The notes under the pieces: model-generated | The model's database searches: none | The model's input: the letters and a program-made list of their open reading frames with translations, nothing else | Told to the model about the DNA's origin: nothing | Shown: piece after piece, positions 1-10,572 of the stretch | Numbering within the stretch: position 1 is the first letter of the stretch | How the letters are laid out: each line of letters begins with the position of its first letter | DNA from: Pantoea sp. BAV 3049 | GTDB lineage: Bacteria; Pseudomonadota; Gammaproteobacteria; Enterobacterales; Enterobacteriaceae | Direction: 5' to 3' | DNA length: 64,000 nt | NCBI RefSeq assembly: GCF_009765445.1 | Contig: NZ_WHOY01000031.1 | Coordinates: forward strand, 2,563,561 to 2,627,560 | Made by a program: the position numbers and the translations under genes

Positions 1-562
1 CCGTGGCGCGGGTCGCTACGTGGCTGACAGCTTCCGTGACTGCTTTGCTCTGGAGTGCGCCGCCGTCAAACGTGTGCGTAATGAGATGGGGCTGAACAAC
101 GTTGAGATTATGGTGCCGTTCGTCCGCACCGTGGCTCAAGCGAAGGCGGTAGTGGAAGAGCTGGAGCGTCAGGGCCTGAAGCGCGGTGAAAACGGTCTGA
201 AAATCATCATGATGTGTGAGATCCCGTCCAATGCTCTGCTGGCTGAAGAGTTCCTGCAGTACTTTGACGGCTTCTCTATCGGCTCCAACGATATGACGCA
301 GCTGGCGCTGGGTCTGGACCGTGACTCTGGCGTGGTATCCGAACTGTTTGATGAGCGCAACGATGCGGTGAAAGCACTGTTGTCGATGGCGATCAAAGCG
401 GCGAAGAAACAGGGTAAATATGTCGGTATTTGTGGTCAGGGACCGTCGGACCATGAGGACTTTGCCGCATGGCTGATGGAAGAGGGAATCGACAGCCTGT
501 CACTCAACCCGGACACGGTGGTACAAACCTGGCTGAGCCTGGCAGAAATGCCGAATAAATAG
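1..562 (+). CDS. ppsA: Phosphoenolpyruvate synthase, C-terminal part (5' end outside window)
   Basis: PEP synthase (pyruvate, water dikinase) makes PEP from pyruvate and ATP in gluconeogenesis. The frame is open from base 2 and covers about the last 186 residues, the PEP/pyruvate-binding TIM-barrel end. Visible landmarks are [29 protein letters not shown] and the C-terminal ICGQGPSDH segment, which carries the catalytic cysteine in this family. The protein agrees almost residue for residue with E. coli PpsA and ends at the expected place. A strong terminator follows 24 bases after the stop. In E. coli ppsA lies well away from rprA-ydiK, so this adjacency is a rearrangement relative to E. coli. 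Confidence 0.97.
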   Translation, partial: RGAGRYVADSFRDCFALECAAVKRVRNEMGLNNVEIMVPFVRTVAQAKAVVEELERQGLKRGENGLKIIMMCEIPSNALLAEEFLQYFDGFSIGSNDMTQLALGLDRDSGVVSELFDERNDAVKALLSMAIKAAKKQGKYVGICGQGPSDHEDFAAWLMEEGIDSLSLNPDTVVQTWLSLAEMPNK

Positions 563-585
563 CACAGTTGGCGATGACATACGCT

Positions 586-610
586 AAAGGCCAGATTATC
601 TGGCCTTTTT
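586..610 (+). terminator. Rho-independent terminator of ppsA
   Basis: A ten-base stem (AAAGGCCAGA / TCTGGCCTTT) with a three-base loop runs into a T tract, 24 bases after the ppsA stop. Confidence 0.9.
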
Positions 611-623
611 ACTTTTCTGCGTG

Positions 624-731
624 CAAAAAAAAAGCCCATCACATGGGATGGGCAAAGACTACACACAGCAATTCTTTACTTTACTCAGGGGAAAAAGGTT
701 GTTTAGAAATCAGCACTTTGATCGTAAACGT
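624..731 (-). ncRNA. rprA: RprA small regulatory RNA
   Basis: RprA is the Hfq-binding RNA that activates rpoS translation and responds to the Rcs envelope-stress phosphorelay. On the minus strand the 3' half reads CCCCTGAG, then GAATTGCTGTGTGTAGTCTT, then a GCCCATC/GATGGGC hairpin and a run of Ts. This is nearly identical to E. coli RprA as I recall it. The 5' end is set at 731 by alignment of the first bases (ACGTTTACGAT) to the E. coli 5' end, giving about 108 nt, the usual size. The 5' half is more diverged, although it contains the rpoS-pairing region. The gene lies just downstream of ydiK on the same strand, as in E. coli. Confidence 0.93.
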
Positions 732-767
732 AGGATTCATACTATTCAGACGGGGAGACCGAGTCAT

Positions 768-781
768 TAAGAATCCTCTTA
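768..781 (-). promoter_or_regulatory. RcsB box upstream of rprA
   Basis: The minus strand reads TAAGAGGATTCTTA, an 11/14 match to the RcsB/RcsAB consensus TAAGAATATTCCTA. It is centred about 43 bases upstream of the inferred rprA start, as for the known E. coli RcsB site. A TATGAA -10-like element lies at 736-741. Confidence 0.75.
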
Positions 782-959
782 TTAGTTTAAAATCCATAAT
801 CTTTTGTGACAGAAATGTCGTCAGTTAAGCTGCGAAACTGTACTGATGGTAATCAATTCACCATAAGAGAGACTGAAAAGGGCGGAATGAGGGGATTTCT
901 GGTAAAAGTTATTTATCAAAAGTATTTAAAACGTGACGTGAGGTTTTTTTGCAGAAAGG

Positions 960-980
960 GCGGTCAGGCAGGCTGACCGC
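960..980 (-). terminator. Possible hairpin terminator of ydiK
   Basis: An eight-base stem (GCGGTCAG/CTGACCGC) lies just after the ydiK stop on the minus strand. The T tract is poor (CCTTTCTG), so termination may be weak. Confidence 0.4.
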
Positions 981-995
981 GCTGAAAGGACTGTT

Positions 996-2108
996 TTAGC
1001 GGGGTTCCTGATCGAATTCGGCCAGTTCTTCCACCACATCCTGTGGATCTTCTTCCGGTGCCGGAGCCTCATGGACCCAGACAGAGACGAGGCGGTAAGA
1101 GACTGCAAGAACCACCGGGCCGATAAACAGGCCTATCATGCCAAAAGCGATCAGACCGCCGATAACGCCCGAAAGTATCAGGATCATCGGTAAATCTGCC
1201 CCCATGCGGATCAGCATTGGACGCAGCACGTTGTCCAGCGTACCCACTACGCAGCTCCATACCAGCAGCACAGTGCCCCAGGTGGTGTCACCGCTCCAGT
1301 AGAGCCAGATGATCGCCGGGATCAGTACCACCAGCGGGCCAAGCTGAACCAGACAGCAGAAAATCATCAGCACCGTCAGCACCGTGGCGTAAGGGATGCC
1401 GGAGATCGCCAGGCCGATGCCGCCCAGCACACCCTGCACCAGCGCCGTCACCACCACGCCCAATGCCACCGCGCGAATAGCCTGACCGGCCAGCAGAACC
1501 GCCGCATCTCCGCGGCGGGATGCCAGGCGATAGGCAAAATGGCGGATGCCATGACCAACCTGTTCACCGCGCCAGTAAAGCAGCACGCTGAACAGCAGCA
1601 TCACGCCCAGATGCATCATAAAGCGGCCAAAGTGACCGGCCTGGGCAAACAGGAAGCCGCTGGTGCGCCCGATATAAGGTTGAATACTGGCCATCAGTGC
1701 GCTGCCGCCCCCCTGCACCAGGTTATGCCAGAATGAGGCGAGTTTTTTACCGACCAGTGGAATGCTTCTCAGCCAGTCCAGTTCCGGCAACTGCAGATGC
1801 TTTGAGGTGGCCCAGGCCACTACTGGCCCGCTATTTTCAATCAGGCTGTTGACCAGCACTGCGATCGGAATAATAAACAGCAGTAGCAGGATCAATGTCA
1901 TGGCGACCACCGCAAGCGAGCGTCTTCCCCATAACCAACCCTGAATTTTGATCATCAGCGGCCAGGTGGCTATGACCACCATGCTGGCCCAGGCAAACCC
2001 CAGCACGAACGGCTGCACCACCCAGAAACAGGCGACGATCATCAGCGTAGTAAACAGCAGGGAGAAGACGATTTGCGGCAAATCCCATCCTTTGTGCGCA
2101 TTCTTCAT
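996..2108 (-). CDS. ydiK: AI-2E family inner-membrane transporter YdiK
   Basis: This 370-residue polytopic membrane protein has the same length as E. coli YdiK and is highly similar along its whole length. It belongs to the AI-2E (PerM/TqsA) permease family; its substrate is not established. Hydrophobic segments are clear near residues 12-50, 60-85, and throughout 150-340. Conserved stretches include LVQLGPLVVLIPAIIWLYW and the C-terminal GVIGGLIAFGMIGLFIGPV typical of the family. The C-terminal tail is acidic. It is transcribed toward rprA and is divergent from ydiJ; the 220-base gap holds both promoters. Confidence 0.93.
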   Translation of the reverse strand: MKNAHKGWDLPQIVFSLLFTTLMIVACFWVVQPFVLGFAWASMVVIATWPLMIKIQGWLWGRRSLAVVAMTLILLLLFIIPIAVLVNSLIENSGPVVAWATSKHLQLPELDWLRSIPLVGKKLASFWHNLVQGGGSALMASIQPYIGRTSGFLFAQAGHFGRFMMHLGVMLLFSVLLYWRGEQVGHGIRHFAYRLASRRGDAAVLLAGQAIRAVALGVVVTALVQGVLGGIGLAISGIPYATVLTVLMIFCCLVQLGPLVVLIPAIIWLYWSGDTTWGTVLLVWSCVVGTLDNVLRPMLIRMGADLPMILILSGVIGGLIAFGMIGLFIGPVVLAVSYRLVSVWVHEAPAPEEDPQDVVEELAEFDQEPR

Positions 2109-2328
2109 TTATGAACATTAACCTCTGGTAAAAAAACGGGTGGTCCCTCACGGACGCAGGCATTTCTTATGCCTGGCACCCTAAGCATGATGTATTAGAC
2201 GCATTTTCGACAGAAACGGCACGTTATTCTTTTCACGTGCTTTTTTAAATCGCGGCAGGTCATATAAAAATGTGATAAAACTTTTGCCAAAGAGCATTCG
2301 TTATACACAACATTTTGGTCACCCGATA

Positions 2329-5300
2329 ATGATCCCACAGATTTCCCAGGCGCCGGGCCTCGTTCAACTGGTGCTGAATTTTTTGCAGGCGTTGGAGCAG
2401 CAGGGTTTCACCGGCGATACCGCTACCAGCTATGCTGACCGTCTTACGATGTCCACCGACAACAGCATTTACCAGCTTCTCCCGGATGCTGTGCTGTTTC
2501 CCCGCTCCACCGCCGATGTCACTCTGATTGCCCGGCTGGCGGGTGAAGAGCGTTTTCGCAGTCTGGTGTTTACGCCACGCGGTGGCGGTACCGGCACCAA
2601 CGGACAGTCGCTGAATCAGGGCATCGTGGTGGATATGTCCCGCCATATGAACCGCATCCTGGAAATTAACGTTGAGCAGGGTTGGGTGAAAGTTGAAGCT
2701 GGCGTGATTAAAGATCAGCTCAACGCTTACCTGAAACCGTTCGGCTATTTCTTCTCTCCTGAGCTGTCTACCAGTAACCGCGCCACGCTGGGCGGGATGA
2801 TCAACACTGACGCTTCCGGGCAGGGCTCGCTGGTCTATGGCAAAACGTCCGATCACGTGATGGGACTGCGTGCCGTGCTGTTGGGTGGCGAAATCCTGGA
2901 CACGCGCAGTATTCCTGTCACTCTGGCCGAACAGCTCGCCGCAGAGCAGAACAGCGAAGGGAAAATCTACCGTACCGTGCTGGAGCGCTGCCGTGATCGC
3001 CGCCAGCTGATCCTCGATAAATTTCCTGAGCTCAACCGCTTCCTGACCGGTTATGATTTGCGCCACGTGATCAGCGACAACCTGCAGCAGGTCGATTTGA
3101 CCCGCCTGTTGTGTGGAGCAGAAGGAACCCTGGCCTTTATTACGGAAGCTAAACTGGATATCACGCCGATCCCAAAAGTGCGCCGTCTGGTGAACATTAA
3201 ATACGATTCGTTTGATTCAGCCCTCCGCAGCGCGGCATTTATGGTCGAAGCGAAGGCGTTGTCGGTGGAAACGGTCGATTCCAAAGTCCTTAACCTGGCG
3301 CGTGAAGATATTGTCTGGCACTCGGTCAGCGAACTGATCACCGATGTGCCTGACCGCGATATGCTCGGCCTGAACATTGTCGAGTTCGCCGGGAATGATA
3401 AGGCGCTGATCGACGGCCAGCTTGAGTCGCTTTGTGAGCGGCTGGAAGGGCTGATGGCAACCCAGCAAGCAGGGGTGATTGGCTATCAGCTGTGTGACGA
3501 CCTGGGCGGTATAGAGCGTATCTATGCGATGCGCAAAAAGGCGGTGGGCCTGCTGGGCAATGCCAAAGGTCGCGCCAAGCCCATCCCGTTTGTGGAAGAT
3601 ACCTGCGTGCCGCCTCAGCATCTGGCAGACTATATCGTTGAGTTTCGTGCGCTGCTGGACGGGCATAACCTGAGTTACGGTATGTTTGGCCACGTGGATG
3701 CCGGAGTGCTGCACGTGCGTCCCGCGCTGGATATGTGCGATCCGCAGCAGGAGATACTGATGAAGCAGATCTCCGATGAGGTGGTTGAGTTGACCGCCCG
3801 CTATGGTGGCTTACTGTGGGGCGAACACGGCAAAGGCTTCCGTGCTGAATACAGTCCGGCTTTCTTCGGCGAAGAGCTGTTTAATGATTTGCGCCGGATT
3901 AAAGCCGCTTTCGATCCTGCTAACCGGCTCAATCCGGGGAAAATCTGTGCGCCGTTGGGTGTGGATGACCCGATGATGAAAGTGGATGCGGTCAAGCGCG
4001 GTACCTGGGATCGCCAGATCCCGGTCAACGTCAGAACCGGCTGGCGCGGGGCGATGGAGTGTAACGGTAACGGCCTGTGCTTTAACTTTGACGTAAAAAG
4101 CCCGATGTGCCCGTCGATGAAGATCACCGGCAATCGCATTCATTCACCAAAAGGCCGTGCAACACTGACCCGCGAATGGCTGCGCCTGCTGGCGGAGCAG
4201 GGCGTTGATCCGCTTGAGCTGGAAAAGCGCCTGCCGGAAGCGAAGGTCAGCCTGCGCGATATGATCGAGCGCACGCGCAACAGTTGGTACGCAAAGCGCG
4301 GCGAGTATGATTTCTCCCATGAAGTGAAAGAGGCCATGTCAGGCTGCCTGGCCTGTAAAGCCTGCTCCACCCAGTGCCCGATCAAAATTGACGTTCCGGG
4401 CTTCCGATCGCGCTTCCTGCAGCTGTATCACACCCGCTATCTGCGCCCGGCCAGTGATTATCTGGTTGCCACCGTGGAAAGCTATGCGCCGCTGATGGCC
4501 AAAGCGCCCAAATTCTTTAACTTCTTCCTGCGCCAGCCGTTGGTGCGGGACATGAGTCGACAGCATATTGGCATGGTCGACCTGCCTCTGCTTTCTTCAC
4601 CAAACCTGAAGCAGCAGCTGGCCGGGCAGCGCGCCATCAGCATCACGCTGGAACAGCTGGAAGCGATGACTGCCAGCGATCGCCAGCGCCATGTGCTGGT
4701 GGTACAGGATCCGTTCACCAGTTATTACGAGGCGCAGCTGGTCACCGACTTCGTATCGTTGATTGAAAAACTGGGTTATCAACCGGTGGTACTGCCGTTC
4801 TCACCTAACGGTAAAGCCCAGCATATCAAAGGATTCCTGCAGCGCTTCGCGCGCACGGCGCAGAAAACGGCTGACTTCCTGAACCGCGTGGCAAAACTGG
4901 AGCTGCCGCTGGTGGGGGTCGATCCGGCGCTGGTGCTATGCTACCGCGATGAATATAAGGAAATCCTTGCTGAGAAACGGGGCAATTTCCACGTTCAGCT
5001 GGTGCACGAATGGCTACAGCAGGCGTTGCCTGCAGTTGGAGCAGCAGCCAGCAGCCAGAGCGGTGAAGCCTGGTACCTGTTCGGACACTGTACCGAGGTC
5101 ACCGCATTACCGGCTTCCGGTAAACAGTGGGAAGGCATATTCGCCAGATTTGGCGCAAAACTCGAAAATGTGAGCGTGGGCTGCTGCGGAATGGCCGGAA
5201 CATATGGTCATGAGGCGAAAAATCTGGATAATTCGCTCGGTATCTATGAGCTCTCCTGGCACCAGGCGCTGCAGAAACTGCCGCGTCAGCGTTGTCTGGC

Positions 5301-5388
5301 TACCGGTTACTCCTGCCGCAGTCAGGTGAAGCGCATTGAGGGGAACGGGATGCGTCATCCCCTGCAGGCTTTACTGGAGATCATCTGA
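2329..5388 (+). CDS. ydiJ: D-2-hydroxyglutarate dehydrogenase (FAD-linked oxidase, Fe-S)
   Basis: YdiJ oxidises D-2-hydroxyglutarate to 2-oxoglutarate with FAD. The reading frame opens at 2272, but I place the start at the ATG at 2329 (MIPQISQ), which matches the E. coli N-terminus and gives 1019 residues against 1018 there. The N-terminal FAD-binding PCMH domain has [12 protein letters not shown] near residue 90. The middle is an FAD-oxidase C-terminal domain with [15 protein letters not shown] and [10 protein letters not shown] ferredoxin-like segment [14 protein letters not shown] near residue 680 is a cluster ligand set, and a CCG-type region ([12 protein letters not shown]) lies near the C-terminus. 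The stop codon shares one base with the menI start, so the two genes are translationally coupled. Confidence 0.96.
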   Translation: MIPQISQAPGLVQLVLNFLQALEQQGFTGDTATSYADRLTMSTDNSIYQLLPDAVLFPRSTADVTLIARLAGEERFRSLVFTPRGGGTGTNGQSLNQGIVVDMSRHMNRILEINVEQGWVKVEAGVIKDQLNAYLKPFGYFFSPELSTSNRATLGGMINTDASGQGSLVYGKTSDHVMGLRAVLLGGEILDTRSIPVTLAEQLAAEQNSEGKIYRTVLERCRDRRQLILDKFPELNRFLTGYDLRHVISDNLQQVDLTRLLCGAEGTLAFITEAKLDITPIPKVRRLVNIKYDSFDSALRSAAFMVEAKALSVETVDSKVLNLAREDIVWHSVSELITDVPDRDMLGLNIVEFAGNDKALIDGQLESLCERLEGLMATQQAGVIGYQLCDDLGGIERIYAMRKKAVGLLGNAKGRAKPIPFVEDTCVPPQHLADYIVEFRALLDGHNLSYGMFGHVDAGVLHVRPALDMCDPQQEILMKQISDEVVELTARYGGLLWGEHGKGFRAEYSPAFFGEELFNDLRRIKAAFDPANRLNPGKICAPLGVDDPMMKVDAVKRGTWDRQIPVNVRTGWRGAMECNGNGLCFNFDVKSPMCPSMKITGNRIHSPKGRATLTREWLRLLAEQGVDPLELEKRLPEAKVSLRDMIERTRNSWYAKRGEYDFSHEVKEAMSGCLACKACSTQCPIKIDVPGFRSRFLQLYHTRYLRPASDYLVATVESYAPLMAKAPKFFNFFLRQPLVRDMSRQHIGMVDLPLLSSPNLKQQLAGQRAISITLEQLEAMTASDRQRHVLVVQDPFTSYYEAQLVTDFVSLIEKLGYQPVVLPFSPNGKAQHIKGFLQRFARTAQKTADFLNRVAKLELPLVGVDPALVLCYRDEYKEILAEKRGNFHVQLVHEWLQQALPAVGAAASSQSGEAWYLFGHCTEVTALPASGKQWEGIFARFGAKLENVSVGCCGMAGTYGHEAKNLDNSLGIYELSWHQALQKLPRQRCLATGYSCRSQVKRIEGNGMRHPLQALLEII

Positions 5389-5819
5389 TGGCTATCTGGA
5401 AACGGAACAGCACGCTGGAGCAGATAAATCAGCGCAGCCAGGGTACAATGGTCGCGCATGTTGGCATCGTGTTCACCGCGATGGAGCCGGAGAGTCTTCA
5501 GGCCACTATGCCGGTGGATGAACGTACCCGTCAGCCATTTGGTCTGCTGCACGGCGGCGCTTCAGCGGTGCTGGCAGAGACGCTGGGATCGATGGCTGGC
5601 TACCTGTGTACCGAAGGGGATGACTACATCGTGGGGCTGGAGATTAATGCCAACCACGTCCGATCAGCACGGGAAGGGCAGGTGCGCGGAGTTTGTCGCG
5701 CGGTCCATCTGGGGCGTACGCACCAGGTCTGGCAGATCGAGATCTTTGATCGGCATCAGAAGCTCTGCTGTACTTCCCGGTTAACCACGGCGGTGCTGTC
5801 GGCGAAGGCAAAAGGCTGA
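5388..5819 (+). CDS. menI: 1,4-dihydroxy-2-naphthoyl-CoA hydrolase
   Basis: This hotdog-fold thioesterase removes CoA from 1,4-dihydroxy-2-naphthoyl-CoA in menaquinone synthesis. At 143 residues it is slightly longer than E. coli MenI (136). The family signature [16 protein letters not shown] contains the catalytic glutamate (E64 here). The ATG overlaps the ydiJ TGA by one base (TGATG), so it is probably expressed only with ydiJ. No clear terminator follows; the next gene is convergent. Confidence 0.93.
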   Translation: MAIWKRNSTLEQINQRSQGTMVAHVGIVFTAMEPESLQATMPVDERTRQPFGLLHGGASAVLAETLGSMAGYLCTEGDDYIVGLEINANHVRSAREGQVRGVCRAVHLGRTHQVWQIEIFDRHQKLCCTSRLTTAVLSAKAKG

Positions 5820-5844
5820 CCCTTTAAAACCACCCTGGCTGGCC

Positions 5845-6249
5845 TCACATGATCCAGGATGCATGCTTAACAAAATCGCTTTGAAGGACGGCAGCTTTGT
5901 CCCATTCGCCATTCATGGCTAACTGATGACACAGCCGGGTCAGCGAGTGGCGGGCCAGTTGCCAGGCCTGCATACGGAACAGCCGCTCACGTTCGGCGTT
6001 GCCCAACTCCTGCAGCAGACGCTGGTGTAATTTGCCCAGCGCGTGCAGATAACTCTGGTCATCGCCGTTGAGCTGGCAGAGTTCGGCCATATCCAGACAG
6101 GTATCGTTGAATCTGCGCAACTGCTCCAGAGTACACTCAGGCCGGTTAAGTTTGGCCTGAGCCATATAGTAATCGACGGTGATATCGCGGACGGAAAATT
6201 TGTACTCGTCAATCTTGTGTTGCAGCCAGGCACTCATCGACCGATTCAT
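5845..6249 (-). CDS. Unrecognised Fur-controlled cytoplasmic protein, 134 aa
   Basis: I do not recognise this 134-residue protein. It has no signal peptide or membrane segment and looks all-helical, rich in Leu, Gln, Arg and Asp/Glu, with two conserved-looking stretches (HKIDEYKFSVRDITVDYYMAQ and ERLFRMQAWQLARHSL). It occupies the place of ydiH in E. coli but is twice as long and not similar to that 62-residue protein. A purine-rich Shine-Dalgarno sequence AGGGGAAGGA directly precedes the ATG at 6249; Met5 (6237) is an alternative start. A near-perfect Fur box lies 17-35 bases upstream of the start. A role in iron-limited growth, perhaps with the neighbouring suf operon, is inference only. 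Confidence 0.75.
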   Translation of the reverse strand: MNRSMSAWLQHKIDEYKFSVRDITVDYYMAQAKLNRPECTLEQLRRFNDTCLDMAELCQLNGDDQSYLHALGKLHQRLLQELGNAERERLFRMQAWQLARHSLTRLCHQLAMNGEWDKAAVLQSDFVKHASWIM

Positions 6250-6265
6250 TCCTTCCCCTATTCGC

Positions 6266-6284
6266 GTTAATGATAATCATTATC
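6266..6284 (-). promoter_or_regulatory. Fur box upstream of the 134-aa gene
   Basis: The 19 bases match the Fur consensus GATAATGATAATCATTATC at 18 of 19 positions. The site sits directly in front of the minus-strand gene at 5845-6249 and about 360 bases from sufA, so it most likely represses the former. Confidence 0.88.
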
Positions 6285-6641
6285 ATATTATAACTGGTGT
6301 AATATTCAACGCCGCCGCGAAGAAAATTTATCGATTTATGCTGCCTCTTAAATAAATTGGTAATAACGATACGAGGTTGAGGTTGAGAAGTTAAAATATC
6401 CATTATTCCCGGTCGCCGCGGAACTGCCGTTATTTACTGGTCACTTTTCAATGTGTTACCATTTCGTTAAATCTCGGCGTGACACAGATCGCTATCCTCT
6501 TCAGAGGGTCTAAACTGAATAAAGAGGCCCCAAAAACCCCTGTTGGCGCTAATCCCTGCAAAACAAGAGGTTGAAGAGACTTTCATTATCACTAACATAG
6601 GGGTATTAGCCCGCAGGGCTATCGACTCGCGAGGTAATGTT

Positions 6642-7016
6642 ATGCCATCAGCAACGACTGCTTCTTTTTCTCCGGACGACTATGTCTGGAAAGGCCTGAC
6701 GCTCACTGACAGCGCCGCTAAACAAATTACCACCCTGGCCGCTGGCGATCCCGGTGTGCTGGGGCTAAAGCTGGGCGTGAAAACCTCGGGCTGCGCCGGT
6801 TTTGGCTATACCATGGATTTGATTAAAGAGCCTGCTGACGATGATTTGGTCTTTACCCACGAGGGCGCATCGCTGTACGTGCCCCTGCAGGCAATGCCGT
6901 TCATCGACGGGACGGAAGTGGATTTCGTTCGTGAAGGCCTGAACCAGATTTTCAAATTTAATAATCCTAAAGCTCAACACGCCTGTGGCTGTGGTGAGAG
7001 CTTTGGCGTTGAGTAA
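6642..7016 (+). CDS. sufA: Fe-S cluster A-type carrier SufA
   Basis: SufA receives Fe-S clusters from SufBCD and passes them to target proteins. The reading frame opens at 6543, but the start is placed at 6642 (MPSATTASF). It has a good GAGG Shine-Dalgarno sequence at 6631 and gives 124 residues, close to the 122 of E. coli. The three cluster cysteines of the A-type family are present: [10 protein letters not shown] near residue 50 and the C-terminal CGCGES pair. It is the first gene of sufABCDSE. No convincing IscR or OxyR site could be read upstream; one weak Fur-like half (ATTATC) lies at 6585-6590. Confidence 0.96.
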   Translation: MPSATTASFSPDDYVWKGLTLTDSAAKQITTLAAGDPGVLGLKLGVKTSGCAGFGYTMDLIKEPADDDLVFTHEGASLYVPLQAMPFIDGTEVDFVREGLNQIFKFNNPKAQHACGCGESFGVE

Positions 7017-7021
7017 AATTT

Positions 7022-8515
7022 ATGTCCCGAAACACTGAAACATCGGACGATGTGCAGGTTTGGGAAGGAAACCATCAGAAGTATAAAGAAGGTTTCTTCA
7101 CCCAACTGCAGACCGAAGAGTTTGAACATGGCATCAGCGAAGACGTCGTACGCGCGATTTCTGCCAAGCGCAACGAGCCTGAGTGGATGCTGGAATTCCG
7201 TCTGAAAGCCTATGCTGCATGGCTGGAAATGGAAGAGCCGCACTGGCTGAAAGCCAACTACAAATCACTGAACTACCAGGACTACAGCTACTATTCAGCA
7301 CCGTCCTGCGGAAACTGTGACGACAGTTGCGCTTCGGAACCCGGCGCTCAGCAAACGTCTGGTGCTCAGGCCCCAAATTACCTGACTGAAGAAGTGGAAA
7401 ACGCCTTTAAACAGCTGGGCGTGCCGGTTCGTGAAGGTCAGGAAGTCGCCGTGGATGCTATCTTCGACTCCGTGTCCGTTTCCACCACTTATCGTGGCAA
7501 ACTGGCAGAGCAGGGGATCATTTTCTGCTCCTTCGGCGAAGCAATACACGACCACCCGGAACTGGTGAAGCAGTATCTGGGCACAGTGGTTCCGGCGAAC
7601 GACAACTTCTTCGCCGCGCTGAACTCGGCGGTGGCCTCTGACGGCACCTTCGTTTACATCCCGAAAGGCGTGCGTTGCCCGATGGAGCTGTCGACCTATT
7701 TCCGTATCAATGCGGCGAAGACCGGCCAGTTCGAACGTACCATCCTTATCGCCGATGAAGGCAGCTACGTCAGCTACATCGAAGGGTGCTCCGCGCCGGT
7801 TCGTGACAGCTATCAGCTCCACGCTGCGGTGGTGGAAGTTATCATCCACAAAGACGCTGAAGTAAAATACTCCACCGTGCAGAACTGGTTCTCCGGCGGC
7901 GAATCTGAAGGCGGCATCCTCAACTTCGTGACCAAGCGTGCGCTGTGCGAAGGTGAGAACAGCAAAATGTCCTGGACGCAGTCTGAAACCGGCTCGGCGA
8001 TCACCTGGAAATACCCAAGTGTGATCCTGCGCGGCGACAACTCCATCGGTGAATTCTTCTCCGTGGCGCTGACCAGTGGTCATCAGCAGGCCGATACCGG
8101 CACCAAGATGATCCACATTGGCAAAAACACCAAATCCACCATCATCTCCAAAGGGATCTCGGCCGGTAAAAGCCAGAATACCTACCGTGGGCTGGTGAAG
8201 ATTATGCCAACCGCCACCAATGCCCGTAACTTCACCCAGTGTGACTCGATGCTGATTGGTGCCGAGTGCGGTGCGCACACCTTCCCGTATGTGGAAGCGC
8301 GCAACAACACCGCGCAACTGGAGCACGAAGCTACCACCTCGCGAATCGGCGAAGATCAGTTGTTCTACTGCCTGCAGCGTGGGATCAGTGAAGATGACGC
8401 GATTTCAATGATTGTGAACGGCTTCTGTAAAGACGTCTTCTCCGAGCTGCCGCTGGAGTTTGCGGTTGAAGCTCAGAAATTGCTGGCGATCAGCCTCGAA
8501 CACAGCGTGGGTTAA
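7022..8515 (+). CDS. sufB: Fe-S cluster scaffold subunit SufB
   Basis: SufB is the scaffold subunit of the SufBC2D complex on which clusters form under iron limitation or oxidative stress. At 497 residues it compares with 495 in E. coli and is nearly identical in the C-terminal beta-helix. The cysteine equivalent to E. coli Cys405 is present in [10 protein letters not shown], as is the glutamate of QLEHEATTS (E434 there). A non-essential cysteine after FPYVE in E. coli is alanine here. An N-terminal CGNCDDSC motif is retained. It starts five bases after sufA. Confidence 0.97.
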   Translation: MSRNTETSDDVQVWEGNHQKYKEGFFTQLQTEEFEHGISEDVVRAISAKRNEPEWMLEFRLKAYAAWLEMEEPHWLKANYKSLNYQDYSYYSAPSCGNCDDSCASEPGAQQTSGAQAPNYLTEEVENAFKQLGVPVREGQEVAVDAIFDSVSVSTTYRGKLAEQGIIFCSFGEAIHDHPELVKQYLGTVVPANDNFFAALNSAVASDGTFVYIPKGVRCPMELSTYFRINAAKTGQFERTILIADEGSYVSYIEGCSAPVRDSYQLHAAVVEVIIHKDAEVKYSTVQNWFSGGESEGGILNFVTKRALCEGENSKMSWTQSETGSAITWKYPSVILRGDNSIGEFFSVALTSGHQQADTGTKMIHIGKNTKSTIISKGISAGKSQNTYRGLVKIMPTATNARNFTQCDSMLIGAECGAHTFPYVEARNNTAQLEHEATTSRIGEDQLFYCLQRGISEDDAISMIVNGFCKDVFSELPLEFAVEAQKLLAISLEHSVG

Positions 8516-8567
8516 TCCCCGATTACGATCATTGCGACATGCCGCAGAGTATTGTTCAGGAAACACT

Positions 8568-9314
8568 ATGTTAAGTATCAAAGATTTACAGGTAAGTATC
8601 GAAGATAAAGAGATCCTGCGCGGGCTGGACCTTGAGGTCAAACCGGGTGAAGTTCACGCCATTATGGGACCGAATGGCTCCGGGAAGAGTACCCTGTCTG
8701 CCACGCTGGCAGGCCGTGAAGAGTACGAGATCACCGGTGGTTCGGTGAACTTTAAAGGCAAGGACCTGCTGGAACTGTCGCCGGAAGATCGCGCCGGTGA
8801 AGGGATCTTTATGGCCTTCCAGTACCCGGTTGAAATTCCGGGCGTCAGCAATCAGTTCTTCCTGCAAACAGCCGTTAACTCGGTGCGTAAATACCGTGAG
8901 CAGGAAGCACTTGATCGCTTCGACTTCCAGGACTTTATCGAAGATAAAATTCACCTGCTGAAAATGCCTGAAGATCTGCTGACCCGTTCGGTCAACGTGG
9001 GCTTCTCCGGCGGTGAGAAAAAACGTAACGACATCCTGCAGATGGCGGCGCTGGAGCCTGAACTCTGCATTCTTGATGAAACTGACTCCGGTCTGGACAT
9101 CGATGCGCTGAAAATCGTGGCTAACGGCGTCAACACGCTGCGCGATGGCAAACGCTCATTCATTATCGTCACGCACTACCAGCGTATTCTGGACTACATC
9201 AAGCCAGACTTCGTCCACGTGTTATATCAGGGCAAAATCGTGAAGTCCGGCGACTTTACGCTGGTGAAACAACTGGAGGAGCAAGGCTATGGCTGGCTTA
9301 CCGACCAGGAGTAA
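8568..9314 (+). CDS. sufC: Fe-S assembly ATPase SufC
   Basis: SufC is the ABC-type ATPase that drives conformational change in SufBC2D. The frame opens at 8460, but the start is 8568 (MLSIKDLQVS), with AGGAA seven bases upstream and exactly the 248-residue length of E. coli SufC. Walker A is GPNGSGKST near residue 35, the signature is FSGGEKKR, and Walker B is CILDETDSGLD; the conserved His of the switch is in IVTHYQR. The gene overlaps sufD by 26 bases. Confidence 0.97.
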   Translation: MLSIKDLQVSIEDKEILRGLDLEVKPGEVHAIMGPNGSGKSTLSATLAGREEYEITGGSVNFKGKDLLELSPEDRAGEGIFMAFQYPVEIPGVSNQFFLQTAVNSVRKYREQEALDRFDFQDFIEDKIHLLKMPEDLLTRSVNVGFSGGEKKRNDILQMAALEPELCILDETDSGLDIDALKIVANGVNTLRDGKRSFIIVTHYQRILDYIKPDFVHVLYQGKIVKSGDFTLVKQLEEQGYGWLTDQE

Positions 9315-10572
9315 CGATAACGCGCTGCAGCAGTGGCATCATCTGTTTGAAAGCCACGGTGAGCACCGCTCACTGCAGGCGCAGCAGCACTGGCAGCAGG
9401 TTCTGCGTCTGGGTCTGCCGACCCGCAAGCACGAGAACTGGAAATATACCCCGCTGGAAGGGCTGTTGGCACATAACTTCGTGCTGCCAACCGCACCGGA
9501 TCTGACGTCTGCTGACGTTGCTGCTATGGCGCTGGATGTTGATGCGGTGAAAATGGTATTTGTCGATGGCCGCTTCAATGCGGAACTGAGCGATAAAGCC
9601 TTTGATCTGTTTGATGTTCAGGTGTCCCAGGCGGCGGAACGCCGTGAGCTGAGTGCACCGGTCCAGCCGGAAGTCTTTCTGCATCTGACCGAAAGCCTGG
9701 CAGAAGAGGTGACCACCATTCATCTGCCGCGCGGTAAGTCAGCCGCCCGTGCGCTCTACATGCTGCATATCAGCAGCGGCAGCGCGCAGGAGAAGATGAA
9801 CACCTCTCATTATCGCCACCATCTGCAGCTGGACGACGGCGCAGAAGCTACGGTAATTGAACATTATGTCAGCCTGAACGAAGCCACGCATTTCACCGGC
9901 GCGCGCTTTACCGTCAGCGTGGGTAACAACGCTCAGCTGACGCATTACAATCTGGCCTTCGAGCACAGCAGCAGCTACCACTTCTCACACAACGATATGG
10001 TAATTGGACGTGATGCTCGTGTGCAGAGCCACAACTTCCTGCTGGGCAGCGGCCTGGCCCGCCATAACACCAGCGTGCAGCTGAATGGTGAAGGTTCAGA
10101 GCTGGGTATCAACAGCCTGATGCTGCCAGTGGAAAAAGAAGTTTGTGACAGCCGGACCTATCTGGAGCACAACAAGGGCCACTGTCTGAGCCGCCAGATG
10201 CATAAAACCATCGTGCGTGATAAAGCCCGCGCGGTATTTAACGGTCATATTAAAGTAGCCAGGTACGCGCTGAAAACTGATGGGCAGATGACCAACAACA
10301 ACCTGCTGTTGGGACGCCTGGCGGAAGTGGACACCAAACCACAGCTGGAAATCTACGCCGACGACGTGAAGTGCAGCCACGGTGCGACCATTGGCCGTAT
10401 CGATGACGAGCAGATGTTCTATCTGCGCGCCCGCGGTATCAGCGATGAGTCTGCCCAGCGCATGATCATCTTTGCCTTTGCCGCCGAACTGACCGAAGCG
10501 ATCACGGATGAAGTGCTGAAGGAAGCGGTGATGCAGCGTATCGCTCAGCGTTTCCCCGGAGGCATTAAATGA
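9289..10572 (+). CDS. sufD: Fe-S assembly subunit SufD
   Basis: SufD is the SufB paralogue that completes the SufBC2D scaffold and is needed for iron entry. At 427 residues it compares with 423 in E. coli. The start MAGLP matches E. coli and is preceded by GGAGGA within the end of sufC, a translational-coupling arrangement. The histidine equivalent to E. coli His360 lies in [15 protein letters not shown] near residue 364. The N-terminal part has the helical [15 protein letters not shown] motif shared by SufD proteins. It overlaps sufS by four bases (ATGA). Confidence 0.97.
   Translation: MAGLPTRSNDNALQQWHHLFESHGEHRSLQAQQHWQQVLRLGLPTRKHENWKYTPLEGLLAHNFVLPTAPDLTSADVAAMALDVDAVKMVFVDGRFNAELSDKAFDLFDVQVSQAAERRELSAPVQPEVFLHLTESLAEEVTTIHLPRGKSAARALYMLHISSGSAQEKMNTSHYRHHLQLDDGAEATVIEHYVSLNEATHFTGARFTVSVGNNAQLTHYNLAFEHSSSYHFSHNDMVIGRDARVQSHNFLLGSGLARHNTSVQLNGEGSELGINSLMLPVEKEVCDSRTYLEHNKGHCLSRQMHKTIVRDKARAVFNGHIKVARYALKTDGQMTNNNLLLGRLAEVDTKPQLEIYADDVKCSHGATIGRIDDEQMFYLRARGISDESAQRMIIFAFAAELTEAITDEVLKEAVMQRIAQRFPGGIK

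Noticed and set aside
2260..3066. 268-codon frame antisense to ydiJ
   Set aside because: It runs opposite to a well-conserved gene with correct codon pattern and has no recognisable domains.
6286..6541. RydB small RNA, which in E. coli lies in this interval
   Set aside because: I could not recognise its sequence or a terminator at the expected place.
6572..6606. Fur or IscR site in front of sufA
   Set aside because: Only 11 of 19 Fur positions match, and only one half of an IscR type-2 motif (TAGGGGTAT) is present.
7295..8326. 343-codon frame antisense to sufB
   Set aside because: It is a shadow of the conserved SufB frame; the product has no family features.
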